Shown here: piece after piece, positions 7,932 through 16,830 of the stretch
Numbering within the stretch: the first letter of the stretch is position 1
Layout of the letters: each line of letters starts with the position of its first letter
NCBI RefSeq assembly: GCF_000003605.2
Contig: NW_003119278.1
Span: 1-27,372 of the forward strand
DNA: 27,372 nucleotides
Origin: Saccoglossus kowalevskii
Lineage: Eukaryota > Hemichordata > Enteropneusta > Harrimaniidae
Reading direction: 5' to 3'
Notes under the pieces: generated by a model
Seen by the model: the letters and a program-made list of their open reading frames with translations, nothing else
What the model was told of the DNA's origin: nothing
Databases searched by the model: none
Made by a program: the position numbers and the translations under genes

Positions 7932-10061
7932 TTATATTCTAGACGCCTCATTTGACAAGAACATAATGAATCTGTTTACTTCAATGTTTTCCATTGAGCT
8001 GGATAAAATATTCGTCAATATGCCATCCAGCTCATCAGCTGAGTATTCTACAATGCTTTTTTTCAAAGGACCCTTTCTCTTTTTCCCCTTGTGTTCTAGA
8101 ACAGTTGGGTCTAAAACAAAGAAATTTTCTATAGAACCATCACTCCATGAATATATATGATGTTTCTCAAAAAAGTCAATCACATCTTTATCTGTTGTAC
8201 AAGTTTGCTCTAGAGATTTCTTCTCAGTGGCATTCAGACTAGAAGCTGCTGCAGTTTTCGTCAGTTTTTCTCCTAATGTTGATATAACAGCATCACGGTC
8301 ACATACAACTGCTTTAGCAATCCCCAAGTCATCACACATCTGACTTCCCCGGCTAATATTGAACTTGCCACCCAGAGGTAGAATAGTTGCTCGCTTCATC
8401 AAATCTAGAGCTCTCTCAAAGTGATGAAGCCCTATACTGCAATTCCCTATATGCAGTATATTTCGTTTCGTCAAACCTTCCTTTAATACTATCACCATGG
8501 ATTCGAGAACACTGATGTCATCTGGACCTTCAACCCATAGGACAAATGAGGAAAAAAATAGTTCTCGAACTCTTGGGTCTACGACAAATCGCATTTCTTT
8601 GGGTGCGTATTCACGTACACGTTTGACTGAGCAGCTCCCAGACTGAGGGTCACGCTTGAACATAAAGACATTGGAGAAATTTCTTGTAGTAACCATACAA
8701 GGTGAATGGGTTATGGCTATTATGCACTTTTTAGATCCTGCTACTTCCATGGCCAGGAGTTCTGCGAATTTCTTTATTCTAATTGGGTGCATACACATGT
8801 CAGGGTCATCAAAAATAATGGTTTGCACATTGATTTGTGCTAACATTGCAGCAGCTTCATAAGTTGATGCATCACCAGATGGAAGTTGCTTTATGTTGAA
8901 TGTCTTTCCCGTGTTCCCATCTTCGCACTTAGCACTATCTACTTCATTTTTTACACTTACAGTATTTGTTTTAGTATCTCTTGTTGCTGTTAATTTGGTG
9001 GTCTCCAATCTGTCTTCATTAGTAGCGATATTACTAGTATACTCTACTCTAAACTCACTGTTTGCAGATTCTGCAAAACTATCATTAATGTCAATATGTT
9101 CTAAATCCAGATATTTTAATAATCTTTCCAGCTTCTTACGCTTTATAGCTCCTCTTTTTATTTTCTGTTGGATGTACCGTAAACAATCTGTCCTGGTTCC
9201 AACATTAGGAGCTGTCATTCCAGATCCATCAGTGGATGTTCTGGATAGTACTTTGTCTTGTAGGAACTTCACAACCATTGGTATAAACTCTTTTTGACCT
9301 TCCACCTTAACTCCATGCGTTATACATTCTTTAACCATATTCAACCTGTTATATGGATAGTTTACATCTCTTTCATCACATTTCGTAGTACATTTCATTT
9401 CAGGAATTATAATGTTTTCTGGCACTCTTAATAAAGTACTCAGAGGCTCATTTGTAACTTCCGTTGCGGTTTTGTTATGTAGCACAGCAGGTAACAATGG
9501 ATGTGCTTGAGTTGCCCTAGTTGGTGTTTCGATGAATGAAGCATTTTGGGGAACTTCAACATAAGTAACAGCATTTGTTCCTGCTATCAGAATTGAAAAT
9601 TTCCCGGACTTGTTAGTTGACGATTGATAAATAAAACCTGTACACAAATTATATGATATGCCATCTTTTTTATGGCTCTGGTTGGCATTGCCAACACTTT
9701 TGCCATCTTTACTCTCTTCATGGTCACTGGCATTGTCGCCATCGTTACCATCATCTTCGTCAACATCACCATGGGTATCAACTCGCTGACAGTGTTCATA
9801 AAGTTTTCTCCACTCTTTTTGACTGATATCATAATCACAAAGCATATATGCATCACGTTGTCGATTACACACATTAATATTTTTTATTCTTTTTCTTGGT
9901 GAATAGTCTAGGGAAGCATATTCAATCAACTCAACAAGGCTACTCTTACCACTTCCATTTTCACCAACAAAAAGATGAATTCCATCTTGCTGCAAGCAGA
10001 ACTTCAGATCTTGAGGGTTGTTGAAATTTACATAATTGTCAATTGCTACACGACTCAACAT
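7932..10061 (-). CDS. OLD-family ATPase-TOPRIM nuclease-like protein, copy A (complete, 709 aa)
   Basis: Seen: one open frame of 709 codons. An N-terminal ABC-type ATPase has a Walker A motif GENGSGKS at residues 33-40, a signature-like LPSGD at 393-397, Walker B IIFDDPD with D418/D419, and an H-loop ITHSP with H452. A TOPRIM domain follows: VEGPDD with E511, a conserved-looking LPLGGK at 561-566, then CDRD with D588 and D590, and SIENF at 643-647. Family knowledge: this order is that of OLD proteins, including P2 Old and GajA of Gabija, in which the ATPase gates a metal-dependent DNA nuclease. Residues ~60-390 form a long, unrecognised insert with an acidic stretch at 95-121. A basic patch GKKRKGPLKK at 659-668 resembles a nuclear localisation signal. 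The frame stays open 13 codons upstream, but those codons read a splice-acceptor pyrimidine tract, so M at 10061 is chosen; it has A at -3. The position normally Glu after the Walker B Asp is Asp (D419). No GajB-like helicase is nearby. The in-vivo role is unknown. Confidence 0.82.
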   Translation of the reverse strand: MLSRVAIDNYVNFNNPQDLKFCLQQDGIHLFVGENGSGKSSLVELIEYASLDYSPRKRIKNINVCNRQRDAYMLCDYDISQKEWRKLYEHCQRVDTHGDVDEDDGNDGDNASDHEESKDGKSVGNANQSHKKDGISYNLCTGFIYQSSTNKSGKFSILIAGTNAVTYVEVPQNASFIETPTRATQAHPLLPAVLHNKTATEVTNEPLSTLLRVPENIIIPEMKCTTKCDERDVNYPYNRLNMVKECITHGVKVEGQKEFIPMVVKFLQDKVLSRTSTDGSGMTAPNVGTRTDCLRYIQQKIKRGAIKRKKLERLLKYLDLEHIDINDSFAESANSEFRVEYTSNIATNEDRLETTKLTATRDTKTNTVSVKNEVDSAKCEDGNTGKTFNIKQLPSGDASTYEAAAMLAQINVQTIIFDDPDMCMHPIRIKKFAELLAMEVAGSKKCIIAITHSPCMVTTRNFSNVFMFKRDPQSGSCSVKRVREYAPKEMRFVVDPRVRELFFSSFVLWVEGPDDISVLESMVIVLKEGLTKRNILHIGNCSIGLHHFERALDLMKRATILPLGGKFNISRGSQMCDDLGIAKAVVCDRDAVISTLGEKLTKTAAASSLNATEKKSLEQTCTTDKDVIDFFEKHHIYSWSDGSIENFFVLDPTVLEHKGKKRKGPLKKSIVEYSADELDGILTNILSSSMENIEVNRFIMFLSNEASRI

Positions 10062-10090
10062 GTTCACTGGAACAACAACAAAAAAAATAA
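10062..10090 (-). promoter_or_regulatory. Probable 3' splice acceptor just upstream of the OLD-like start codon
   Basis: Read on the minus strand, a T-rich tract (runs of T, then GTTGTTGTT) ends in CCAG. The AG occupies 10068-10067 and the ATG begins five bases later at 10061. This fits the consensus for a metazoan acceptor. It implies an upstream exon, probably non-coding, at higher coordinates and an intron covering at least 10067-10090. I could not identify a convincing matching donor by eye in 10100-10700. The acceptor decides the start: the upstream in-frame ATG at 10100 would encode a hydrophobic tail made of intron sequence. Confidence 0.68.
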
Positions 10091-10100
10091 TGTAAATCAT

Positions 10101-10439
10101 TCTCCAATAGTATTAATATGATTTCTGATGCAAGGTTATAAATTCACAAAAACTTGTGTGATGGTGTAACATGAGAGGTATCATATGATTATAACCCATG
10201 CTCATCGTATGCGATTGTTATTGTTATGGCCAACCTACATGGAACAAGCAAGACATGAAAGAGGTTTAGCAGCAAGTATTTACGCAAACGGGAAGTGCTC
10301 ATTCCTGTCACGTACGCGTACATAAATCAGTAAAGCATTCATCCATCAAAATTCGACCAGAGGAGGGGGGGGGGTAATATCACATTTCTGAGAGTTAGGG
10401 CTTTCAAATTTGTTACTGTAGTAATGCTTAAATGCCATA
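10101..10439. other. Probable intron or 5' region of the OLD-like gene
   Basis: It lies upstream, on the minus strand, of the predicted splice acceptor. No coding frame is recognised. A run of ten G residues lies at 10365-10374. No convincing donor site or promoter could be fixed by eye. Confidence 0.35.
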
Positions 10440-11260
10440 AATACAGCCAATAAAAACTTTATCGGTCACGTGACTTTTTCTGTTATGTTCATTTTAAAAA
10501 ATGCTGACTCAGCATTGTTCTCATTGAAATCTCTTCTTCTCTTGAACAACATGGCCGGTCGCTATGAAACTTGTCCATTAATTTGGTCTCCATCTTCATT
10601 TAGTGAAAACCGAAAGCCGCCATTCTTACCATTTTGTGGCGGCCTAGAAGTTGTGTTGCACCTTTAGCTCATGCCTATTCTTAATGACGTAGAAGAACAT
10701 TAGAGGTCACGTGACGTTTGCCGCTATTTTTTTGAAAACGAGGCTAAATCCTTCAAAAAACTTCTTCTCATAAAGTTCCAGGCAGAATGACATGAAATTT
10801 GGTTGCTATTTTGTATTTTTAACAAAAATGACCAAAAGTTTGCGCATTTCTTTCACATTGGTGCTTCAACCAATTAACTGCCGATTTTGTATATAACGTG
10901 TCTGGTCATAGATGCATATGAGAAAAATAATATATTTTCGATCAGTCACATGGTTTGGCCGCCATCTTGGAATTTAGGCAAAATTGACCAAAAGTTTAGG
11001 CATCTGTTTCTCCAATATGCATCCGCCCATCAACTAAATAAATATGTATACGACATGGCTGGTCATAGCTTCATATGAGTAATAATACAATTTCGATCGT
11101 TCACGTGGTGTGGCCGCCATCTTGGATTTTGTGAAAACAGGAAATGGGCAATTACATGTGTTGTATTGGTACGATTGGTCCGATTTCCATCTGAATGGCA
11201 CATGGCTAGGTCCTGTGGCTGGGCGCCCATGGGGTGGGGGTTTCTAACCTCATTAATATG
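10440..11260 (-). repeat. ~155-bp unit array in minus orientation
   Basis: Reversed forms of the CAAGATGGCGGCC…CACGTGAC unit recur near 10460, 10700, 10950 and 11100, with the shared internal word GACCAAAAGTTT reading on the plus strand. The end near 11113-11200 matches, in reverse complement, 19660-19745, which includes TTTTCACAAAATCCAAGATG. So this array is an inverted counterpart of 19640-20720. Confidence 0.75.
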
Positions 11261-11530
11261 CATAACTATTATATCTCAAACACTGTTGCAGCTAGGGAGA
11301 TGAATCCTGTGTTATTATGACAATGTTGACAAGTGATTTGATTGAAATAACCGATGACCATATATAGTCATGTGAGCTCATTAATATGCATAACTATCAT
11401 ATCTGTAACACTGTTGCAGAACGGAACATGCAACCAGTGCCATAATGAAGGCAACAAACAAAAGATGTAACTGACATAAGAAATCGCTATATATGATCCT
11501 GTAACCTCATAAATATGCATAAGCAATACA
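11246..11530 (+). repeat. ~127-bp tandem units with ATTAATATGCATAA
   Basis: Three units start near 11248, 11374 and 11503 with CTCATTAATATGCATAACTA or close variants, followed in two of them by CACTGTTGCAG. A reverse-complement unit is at 13881-13992. Confidence 0.75.
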
Positions 11531-11707
11531 CCCGAATTTTACCCACAGTATCAGTCACATGGTTATGCTGGTGTTGAATATAAAGAAATATTCAACATGT
11601 TTACACTTCATTATGCGGTGATATTGGTATCAACACCCCATTTCAATGATCGAAATCTCGATAAATCTCGAGCGTAGAAAACACACGGAAAAACAGGAAC
11701 AAAGCAA

Positions 11708-12019
11708 ATGCATTTCCCTCAAAAATTACCACACAGTAAAATAAAAAACATAGGAAAAAACATCCAACAAAGGTATATAGAGTTCTGGAAGTTGAGTGTA
11801 ACAAATGATAATAGAGAACTGAGAACGTATATAAAGTTTAAAGACTCATACACTTTTGAACCATATTTGCTTTTATGTAATCTGAAACATAAAATCTTAT
11901 TGACTCGTTTCGGAATAAACAGTCATGTATTATAAATTGAGAAGGGTATACATACCCAACCCAAAATACCTTTAGAAGACAGAATCTGTAAGCATTGTTC
12001 CCAGATCAAAATTGATAAG
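11708..12019 (+). pseudogene. LINE (CR1/L2-like) ORF2 C-terminal fragment, part 1
   Basis: The translation includes RELRTYIKFKD, FEPYLL, KHKILLTRFGINSH, then after an in-frame TAA (11933-11935) IEKG and EDRICKHC. Knowledge: this series (LRTY, LTRFRIS.H, E.GR, EDRIC..C) is the usual C-terminal tail of animal non-LTR retrotransposon polymerases, here ending in the first half of a Cys-His motif. The fragment is 5'-truncated and carries a stop. It breaks off at about 12019 and resumes at 13094 after an unrelated repeat insertion. It is a dead copy. Confidence 0.75.
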
Positions 12020-13092
12020 CATTGATAATGCATAGTCCCCGTTAAGTATTAGTAGTCGATGTAAATGTTCAGTGCAAGTGACATGTAGAAATGAAAGATC
12101 AGTGTTTTTTAACACTAACACAGATTATATATTGTGTTACTTTCAGTACCTACGTGGAAACTTTGAACTGAATTGAACTATATCTTACAGAGGAAATAGC
12201 ATGAAAGAAAAACGCAGCCAGTCGGTTATTGTTGTTCAAGTATCTCCAAAAGAAATATGGCTTGCATTGTAACCTAATATGTAAGATCATCATACAAAGT
12301 TTGATTGAAAATTGCCCTATTCAACTTTGAACTGAATCAGGCCATATCGTCCTGTTCAGCTCCTGTTTTTTTGACAGAATGGCCACCATTTCAACAAATT
12401 TGATCAAGTCGCAACACAAAACATCTTGTTGTGCTACCTTGCAGTATACTACCTATGTGCAAACTTTCAAGTGAATCAAGCCATATCTTTCAGAGGAATC
12501 GGCACAAAAAAGGAAAAAACACAATGGCCGCCGGTCGGCCATTTTAGTCCAAGTTTTGACAAAAATATGACGTGCACGTGTAACACAATATACATGATCA
12601 TCATACAAAGTTTGATTGAAATCGCCCTATTGAGCCATGGGAAACAGTTCCGGACATATCACAGACTGATTTTAAGACATTAAACAAAATGGCTGCCATT
12701 TCAACAAATTTAATCAAAAACATGGTGTTGTGTTATCTTGAAGTATAATACCTATGTACAAACTGAATAAGGCCATATCTTATGGAGGAATCAGCATGAA
12801 AACGGAAAAAAACTAGTGACGTGCACCTATAACCCAATATGCATGATCATCATACAAAGTTGGATTGAAATCATCCTGTTCAGCTCCGAGAAACAGTTCA
12901 AGACACGTTTAAATATCAGAATTTAGCAAATTTGAAGACAAAATGGCTGCCAGTCAGCCATATTTAATCGAATCATAACGAAAACCGGCGTGCATATGTA
13001 GGTCAGCATAAATTGTCTGTATGCCAAGTTTGAACGAGATCGGTCAAAGGGTGTCCGAGAAATTGCGCCGGACTGACGCACGGATACAAACA
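12020..13092 (+). mobile_element. ~1.07-kb repeat element inserted into the LINE
   Basis: It separates the two halves of the LINE tail. It is made of degenerate tandem subunits: ATGGCnGCC near 12377, 12523, 12687 and 12940, and CATACAAAGTTTGATTGAAA near 12291, 12600 and 12850. It ends in GCCAAGTTTGAACGAGATCG and GACTGACGCACGGATAC. There is no coding capacity; the frames at 12426-12683 and 12923-13141 are by-products. The exact junctions are unclear. ATG flanks both sides (near 12028-12030 and 13092-13094) as a possible 3-bp target duplication. The class is unknown and presumably non-autonomous. Confidence 0.6.
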
Positions 13093-13093
13093 T

Positions 13094-13400
13094 GAAGAAC
13101 ATTTCTTCATGGAATGTCTTAGGTACCAAACAGAAAGACAAAAGTTATTTACTAATATCAATGTTTCAAAAGAATTGAAAAGTGATGACCAGATATTTAA
13201 ATATATTATAGAGGATTACTTATAAGACAAGTTGGTGAATACTTATACAAAATATTTGAAATCATAAATAACAATAACTGACATTTTACTTTTACATTAG
13301 TTTTATATGTATTGTACTTTATTACTAACATTTTATTGCTGTCGACCAATGGAAATTATTTCCAAGGATACAATAAATTCATTATTATTACTAATAATAT
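13094..13400 (+). pseudogene. LINE ORF2 C-terminal fragment, part 2, with 3' end
   Basis: A 43-codon frame (EEHFFMECLRYQTERQKLF… to a stop at 13223-13225) completes the Cys-His tail begun at 11708-12019; E-x-HF-x-x-EC followed by R-x-x-LF is typical of LINE C-termini. It is followed by a ~170-bp AT-rich 3' UTR ending in ACAATAAATTC and an ATT-rich tail at about 13378-13400, as expected for a LINE 3' terminus on the plus strand. Confidence 0.75.
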
Positions 13401-13771
13401 TTACCAGAGGGAACGCCATTTTGTCGACTGACCTTCCATTTGTTTATTGGCCTTTCCATGATATGATTCGTTGAGGGCGCAAAACACCGGTGTTTTTGAA
13501 TTGAGAACGCGAGCTGACCATTCAGCAGATCATTTAATATTTGCACAACAAAATGATGGTGAACACCGGCATTTTTTAGACTTGTGAGAATGTAACTGTA
13601 ATGTAATCCAATGGATTTGTCCAATCATGGCATAATCTCATATTATTTGCCAAAAGATTATATTCTCACAAGATATGTTACGAAAAGTAACTTAGTGGTC
13701 CTAATAATATTAAAGTCGCAAACGGCATCAGCGGAGCCCAAGCTATCAGACATCCACTCATTAATTATTGA

Positions 13772-13992
13772 AGTCACTGGATTGCCATTAGGGTAGTTTG
13801 AGGTCGAAATGCAGTTGGTTCAATGTTTTACCTGGTTTGGTAATTAAGATATGGTCTCCAGAATATATGAGCCACGTGCCTCTGCATATTAATGAGGTTA
13901 CATAATCATATATGATAATACCTTTTGTCTTCATTATGGCACTGGTTGCATGTTCCATTCTGCAACAATCTTTCTGATATGATAGTATGCAT
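13772..13992 (-). repeat. Inverted copies of two repeat segments
   Basis: 13772-13853 is the reverse complement of the 1049-1149 segment. 13881-13992 is the reverse complement of the ~127-bp unit at 11374-11460, keeping CTGCAACA, GCATGTTCC and CATTATGGCACTGGTTGCAT. Both are diverged. Confidence 0.75.
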
Positions 13993-14284
13993 ATATTGTG
14001 GCGTAAAATACGGGCCTTTGTATTCAGGAGCTGGGAGCTTATCTTCAATACAGGTCTAATAATAGACATCTCTGGCAGCTTGCTTCTCCCTTCACCTCGT
14101 CCGCTGTCATGGGTGGGGATCATTTGGTGAAAGTATAATACTACAACTGAGGCAGTGCAGGGAAGAATACAATAAGCAAGGAATGGGCGTGGGGGTATGC
14201 AGTAAACAAATAAAATCAGGGACTTGATCGAGGCAGAAGGGAACACTCCATTCTATGGTAAACAGCAATGTACAATGATGCGTT

Positions 14285-14800
14285 CCTTCATAATAATAAT
14301 AATAATAAGTTATTGACACAACAACGATATAGTACAATACGGCAGTATGGCCACTAACTACAACTATTAACTACATTTAAAATAGAAATAACATATTTGG
14401 CGAAAGGTATTATAAGATGAGTATCCAAAGCACTTAACAAATAAATGAATTTACATTCTTGATTTAGTTTTTCAAATTCTGAAAAGCTAATATTGTAAAA
14501 AATGTTTTCTCTATTAAATTTAATATCTGAGTTTGAACAGTTCATAATAACACAGTGTTTTTCATCACCCACTTCCGATGAGTGCACAATTTGCATATTC
14601 TTTGATTTTGATGGATATTATTGTACCGTCCTTTCTCAATTGGCAAGTTATGGCTTGCAAATTCTTAATTTTGTAATTGCTGATCTTATTTTATAATTCA
14701 AAATTACTTTTAGATAATTTTCAAATTTGTAATTTTTCTTTATCAGTAGGTATGTCTTTAATTTGTTGCCAACAAATTTATTTTATTTTATTTTTTTCCT
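14285..14800 (-). pseudogene. LINE ORF2 C-terminal remnant, minus strand
   Basis: The minus-strand frame at 14354-14596 contains GDEKHCVIMNC and ends LIIPFAKYVISILNVV, matching the GDE-HF-x-x-EC and LAKFI-like tail of non-LTR retrotransposon polymerases. Further upstream in broken frames are NYKIRSAITKLRIC and QRICKLC. The 3' end is a TTA repeat (minus strand) at about 14288-14308. Stops and frameshifts show that it is dead. It looks like a different and older copy than the plus-strand LINE at 11708-13400. Confidence 0.65.
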
Positions 14801-16202
14801 TCATATGTGGCACACTGTCAAAGCAGCTGTACTACAATTTAAGCTCATGCTCTGTGTCCAGGGAATATCGACAACTGCACTGCAATGGGAGTATTTCGGG
14901 CAGTGAGCTTCAGTGGTTCCCGTTGATCAGCCGGGATTACCGCACAGTATGTCTGCATATGTTCCTCAGTATAGGGTACAGCTCACTGGAGTCAGGAATC
15001 AGCGTCATATGATGTTACAGGATCAAGTCTGGTCACTTTCCTGACTAAATGTTTTCACACATGTTTCAACTTAAATACTACAATTAAATTATGGCCATGC
15101 AAACAATGATTGGTTATCTCGAATAGCCAGTTTTTATCCAAGCTCTACCATTTTACAAGTAACCTGTAGAATGATGTGTGGGTAATATTTTTATATTGAT
15201 TTTTGTTGCATTTGCAGCAAATAGTTACCAAACAATGAGAAATCTATAGGATTGAATATACCTCTCAGCTGGCTTCACATGCATAGCTCAAGCCTGCCTA
15301 ACCGGTGCTTATACAAGGATTTAATTACAGCACCAAGACGGTCTGTGGTTACAGCTTCATGTTCAGAGTAATCGCAAGAAATTGACATGACAATAGAAAA
15401 TCATAAAAGACTGGCAGTCCCATGCAATTAATAGCAAGTGAAATTCCTGGGATTGAAACATGTATGTTGAAGTCACTGATGTAGGCAATGAATGATAACT
15501 TCAAGTTGGTATGGAGACGAGGTAGTTTATTTAATCAGTACTGAACTAGAGGCTGAAATTATAATTAAGTGCGTTGTCATTTAATTTGTTTATTTCAATT
15601 TTTTCTGAAGTCAAATAGAATACACTGGTGAAACACGGTAGTAACTGTGAGTGAAAGGATGTTTTAGGGGTATAATAGTCTACATTGTGTATGGAGTGGT
15701 AGGGTCGGGCGTCACATAATTTGTTCATTTCCAACTCTTATGAAGTCACATAGAATTTCACTTAATTTATTTTCGCTGAAACGTTTTCAAGCATTACATG
15801 TGAATCCGATTTTCCCTGTGCTGTGTCTCAGTGGAGTATGAGGTAAATGGCATTTTCACTGGAATTTATTTCAGGGGGAAAATGTTTTCAGTAAAAATGA
15901 AGTATACTAGTACCACATTATTACATATGTACTGCAGTTTATTTTGATTCGTCTATGAAATCGGCATTTCCACACCCCATATGCAAATAAAGTAGTCCTT
16001 TCAAGAGTAGCGTTTTCGAAACATTGCAGAAATAAACAATATTTAGAAGTGCGATATTTTACCCTTGGGGTACATGAATATACTTGCCGAGTGAAATGAA
16101 ATTTGAACAACAGTAATGGCAGTCACTTATTTTGACTAAAACTAATTTGCATATCACCCATGCAATAATGTTTTCGGTATTTTCAAGGTCAATATGCTAA
16201 TG
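14801..16202. other. No gene recognised; one short internal duplication
   Basis: This stretch is AT-rich and non-coding as far as I can see. About 45 bp is repeated with changes (15577-15620 and 15718-15762: AATTTGTTnATTTC then TGAAGTCAnATAGAAT). Open frames here are short and without family features. Confidence 0.45.
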
Positions 16203-16830
16203 CACATGGTATTGGCGATCCGCTCCACTAGGATTGCCCCTCAAATCATTTTTGTGTGATTTTCAGTGTTTTCACGTATTAGTTCTTCTGTGATTTTTTT
16301 AGCTTGGCCGATTTCGCTCAAACATGGCTAGTGGGTCACACCTTCACCCTAGTTATTAGGAAAAATCTGCATGTTGGTCCATCGTTGCCGAAGCAACAGT
16401 ATGTATCTCCTACAAATTTAGGATACAACACCTCAGACATAGCTCACTGTACTCGGCTTGAGTGGGCACAATGATACTATTTGAATTTTTGATATCTTTT
16501 TTCATCAATGAGAAAGTTGACCCCAAATTTAGAGTAACTGTTCACCAGGTATGGCTTTTTAACTAACTCTTCTGTGATTTTTTTGTTGGCTTGGCTGATT
16601 TTGTTCATACTTGACAGGTAGGTAGTACCATCACTAATTGGAAAAACAATCCTGACCCACCACTACCATGGCAACAGCCAAAATCTGTTTTTTTTAATAC
16701 TTTTGTCCCAAATTTATTACTTCCTACCAGTCTTGTAATAGCAGTGTTCAAATGATCATGCCTTTCATTTTGGCTACGTTGCGCACTGGTAAGATATCAC
16801 CGGCGCTGACATTGTTACACTGTATCAATA
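16203..16830 (-). repeat. Diverged inverted copy of the ~300-bp unit array
   Basis: It starts ATTGGCGATCCGCTC and TTTTGTGTGATTTTC, the reverse complement of the end of the 1228-1890 array. Words such as CTTCTGTGATTTTTTT then TTGGC recur at 16284 and 16568. It ends with a counterpart of GTGCAACTCAGCC near 16773-16800. Similarity is clear but lower than between copies A and B. Confidence 0.75.

Larger units (their letters stand above)
1..8967 (+). repeat. Long segmental duplication, copy A
   Basis: This stretch matches 20329-27372 in the same orientation, base for base over long runs. The coordinate offset starts at 20328 and ends at 18405 because of indels. The largest differences are a 282-bp unit missing here near 1740, about 2.1 kb extra here at 2851-5112, and a replaced block at 6020-6242. 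Copy A continues beyond 8967, but its partner is cut by the window end. The left edge is also cut by the window, so the duplication start is unknown. Confidence 0.95.

Noticed and set aside
8893-9297. 134-codon plus-strand open frame
   Set aside because: It lies wholly antisense to the OLD-like coding sequence, has no family features, and is explained as a shadow frame.
9587-9902. Overlapping frames on both strands (9587-9874 minus, 9672-9902 plus)
   Set aside because: They fall within the acidic insert of the OLD-like gene; the composition is a by-product of GAT/GAC-rich codons.
7932-10100. 722-codon reading starting at 10100
   Set aside because: The first 13 codons read a pyrimidine tract ending in a splice AG; the OLD-type N-terminus begins naturally at the methionine at 10061.
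7932-10439. Complete Gabija system (GajA plus GajB helicase)
   Set aside because: No UvrD-type helicase motifs were seen in any frame of the window; only a GajA/OLD-like protein is present.
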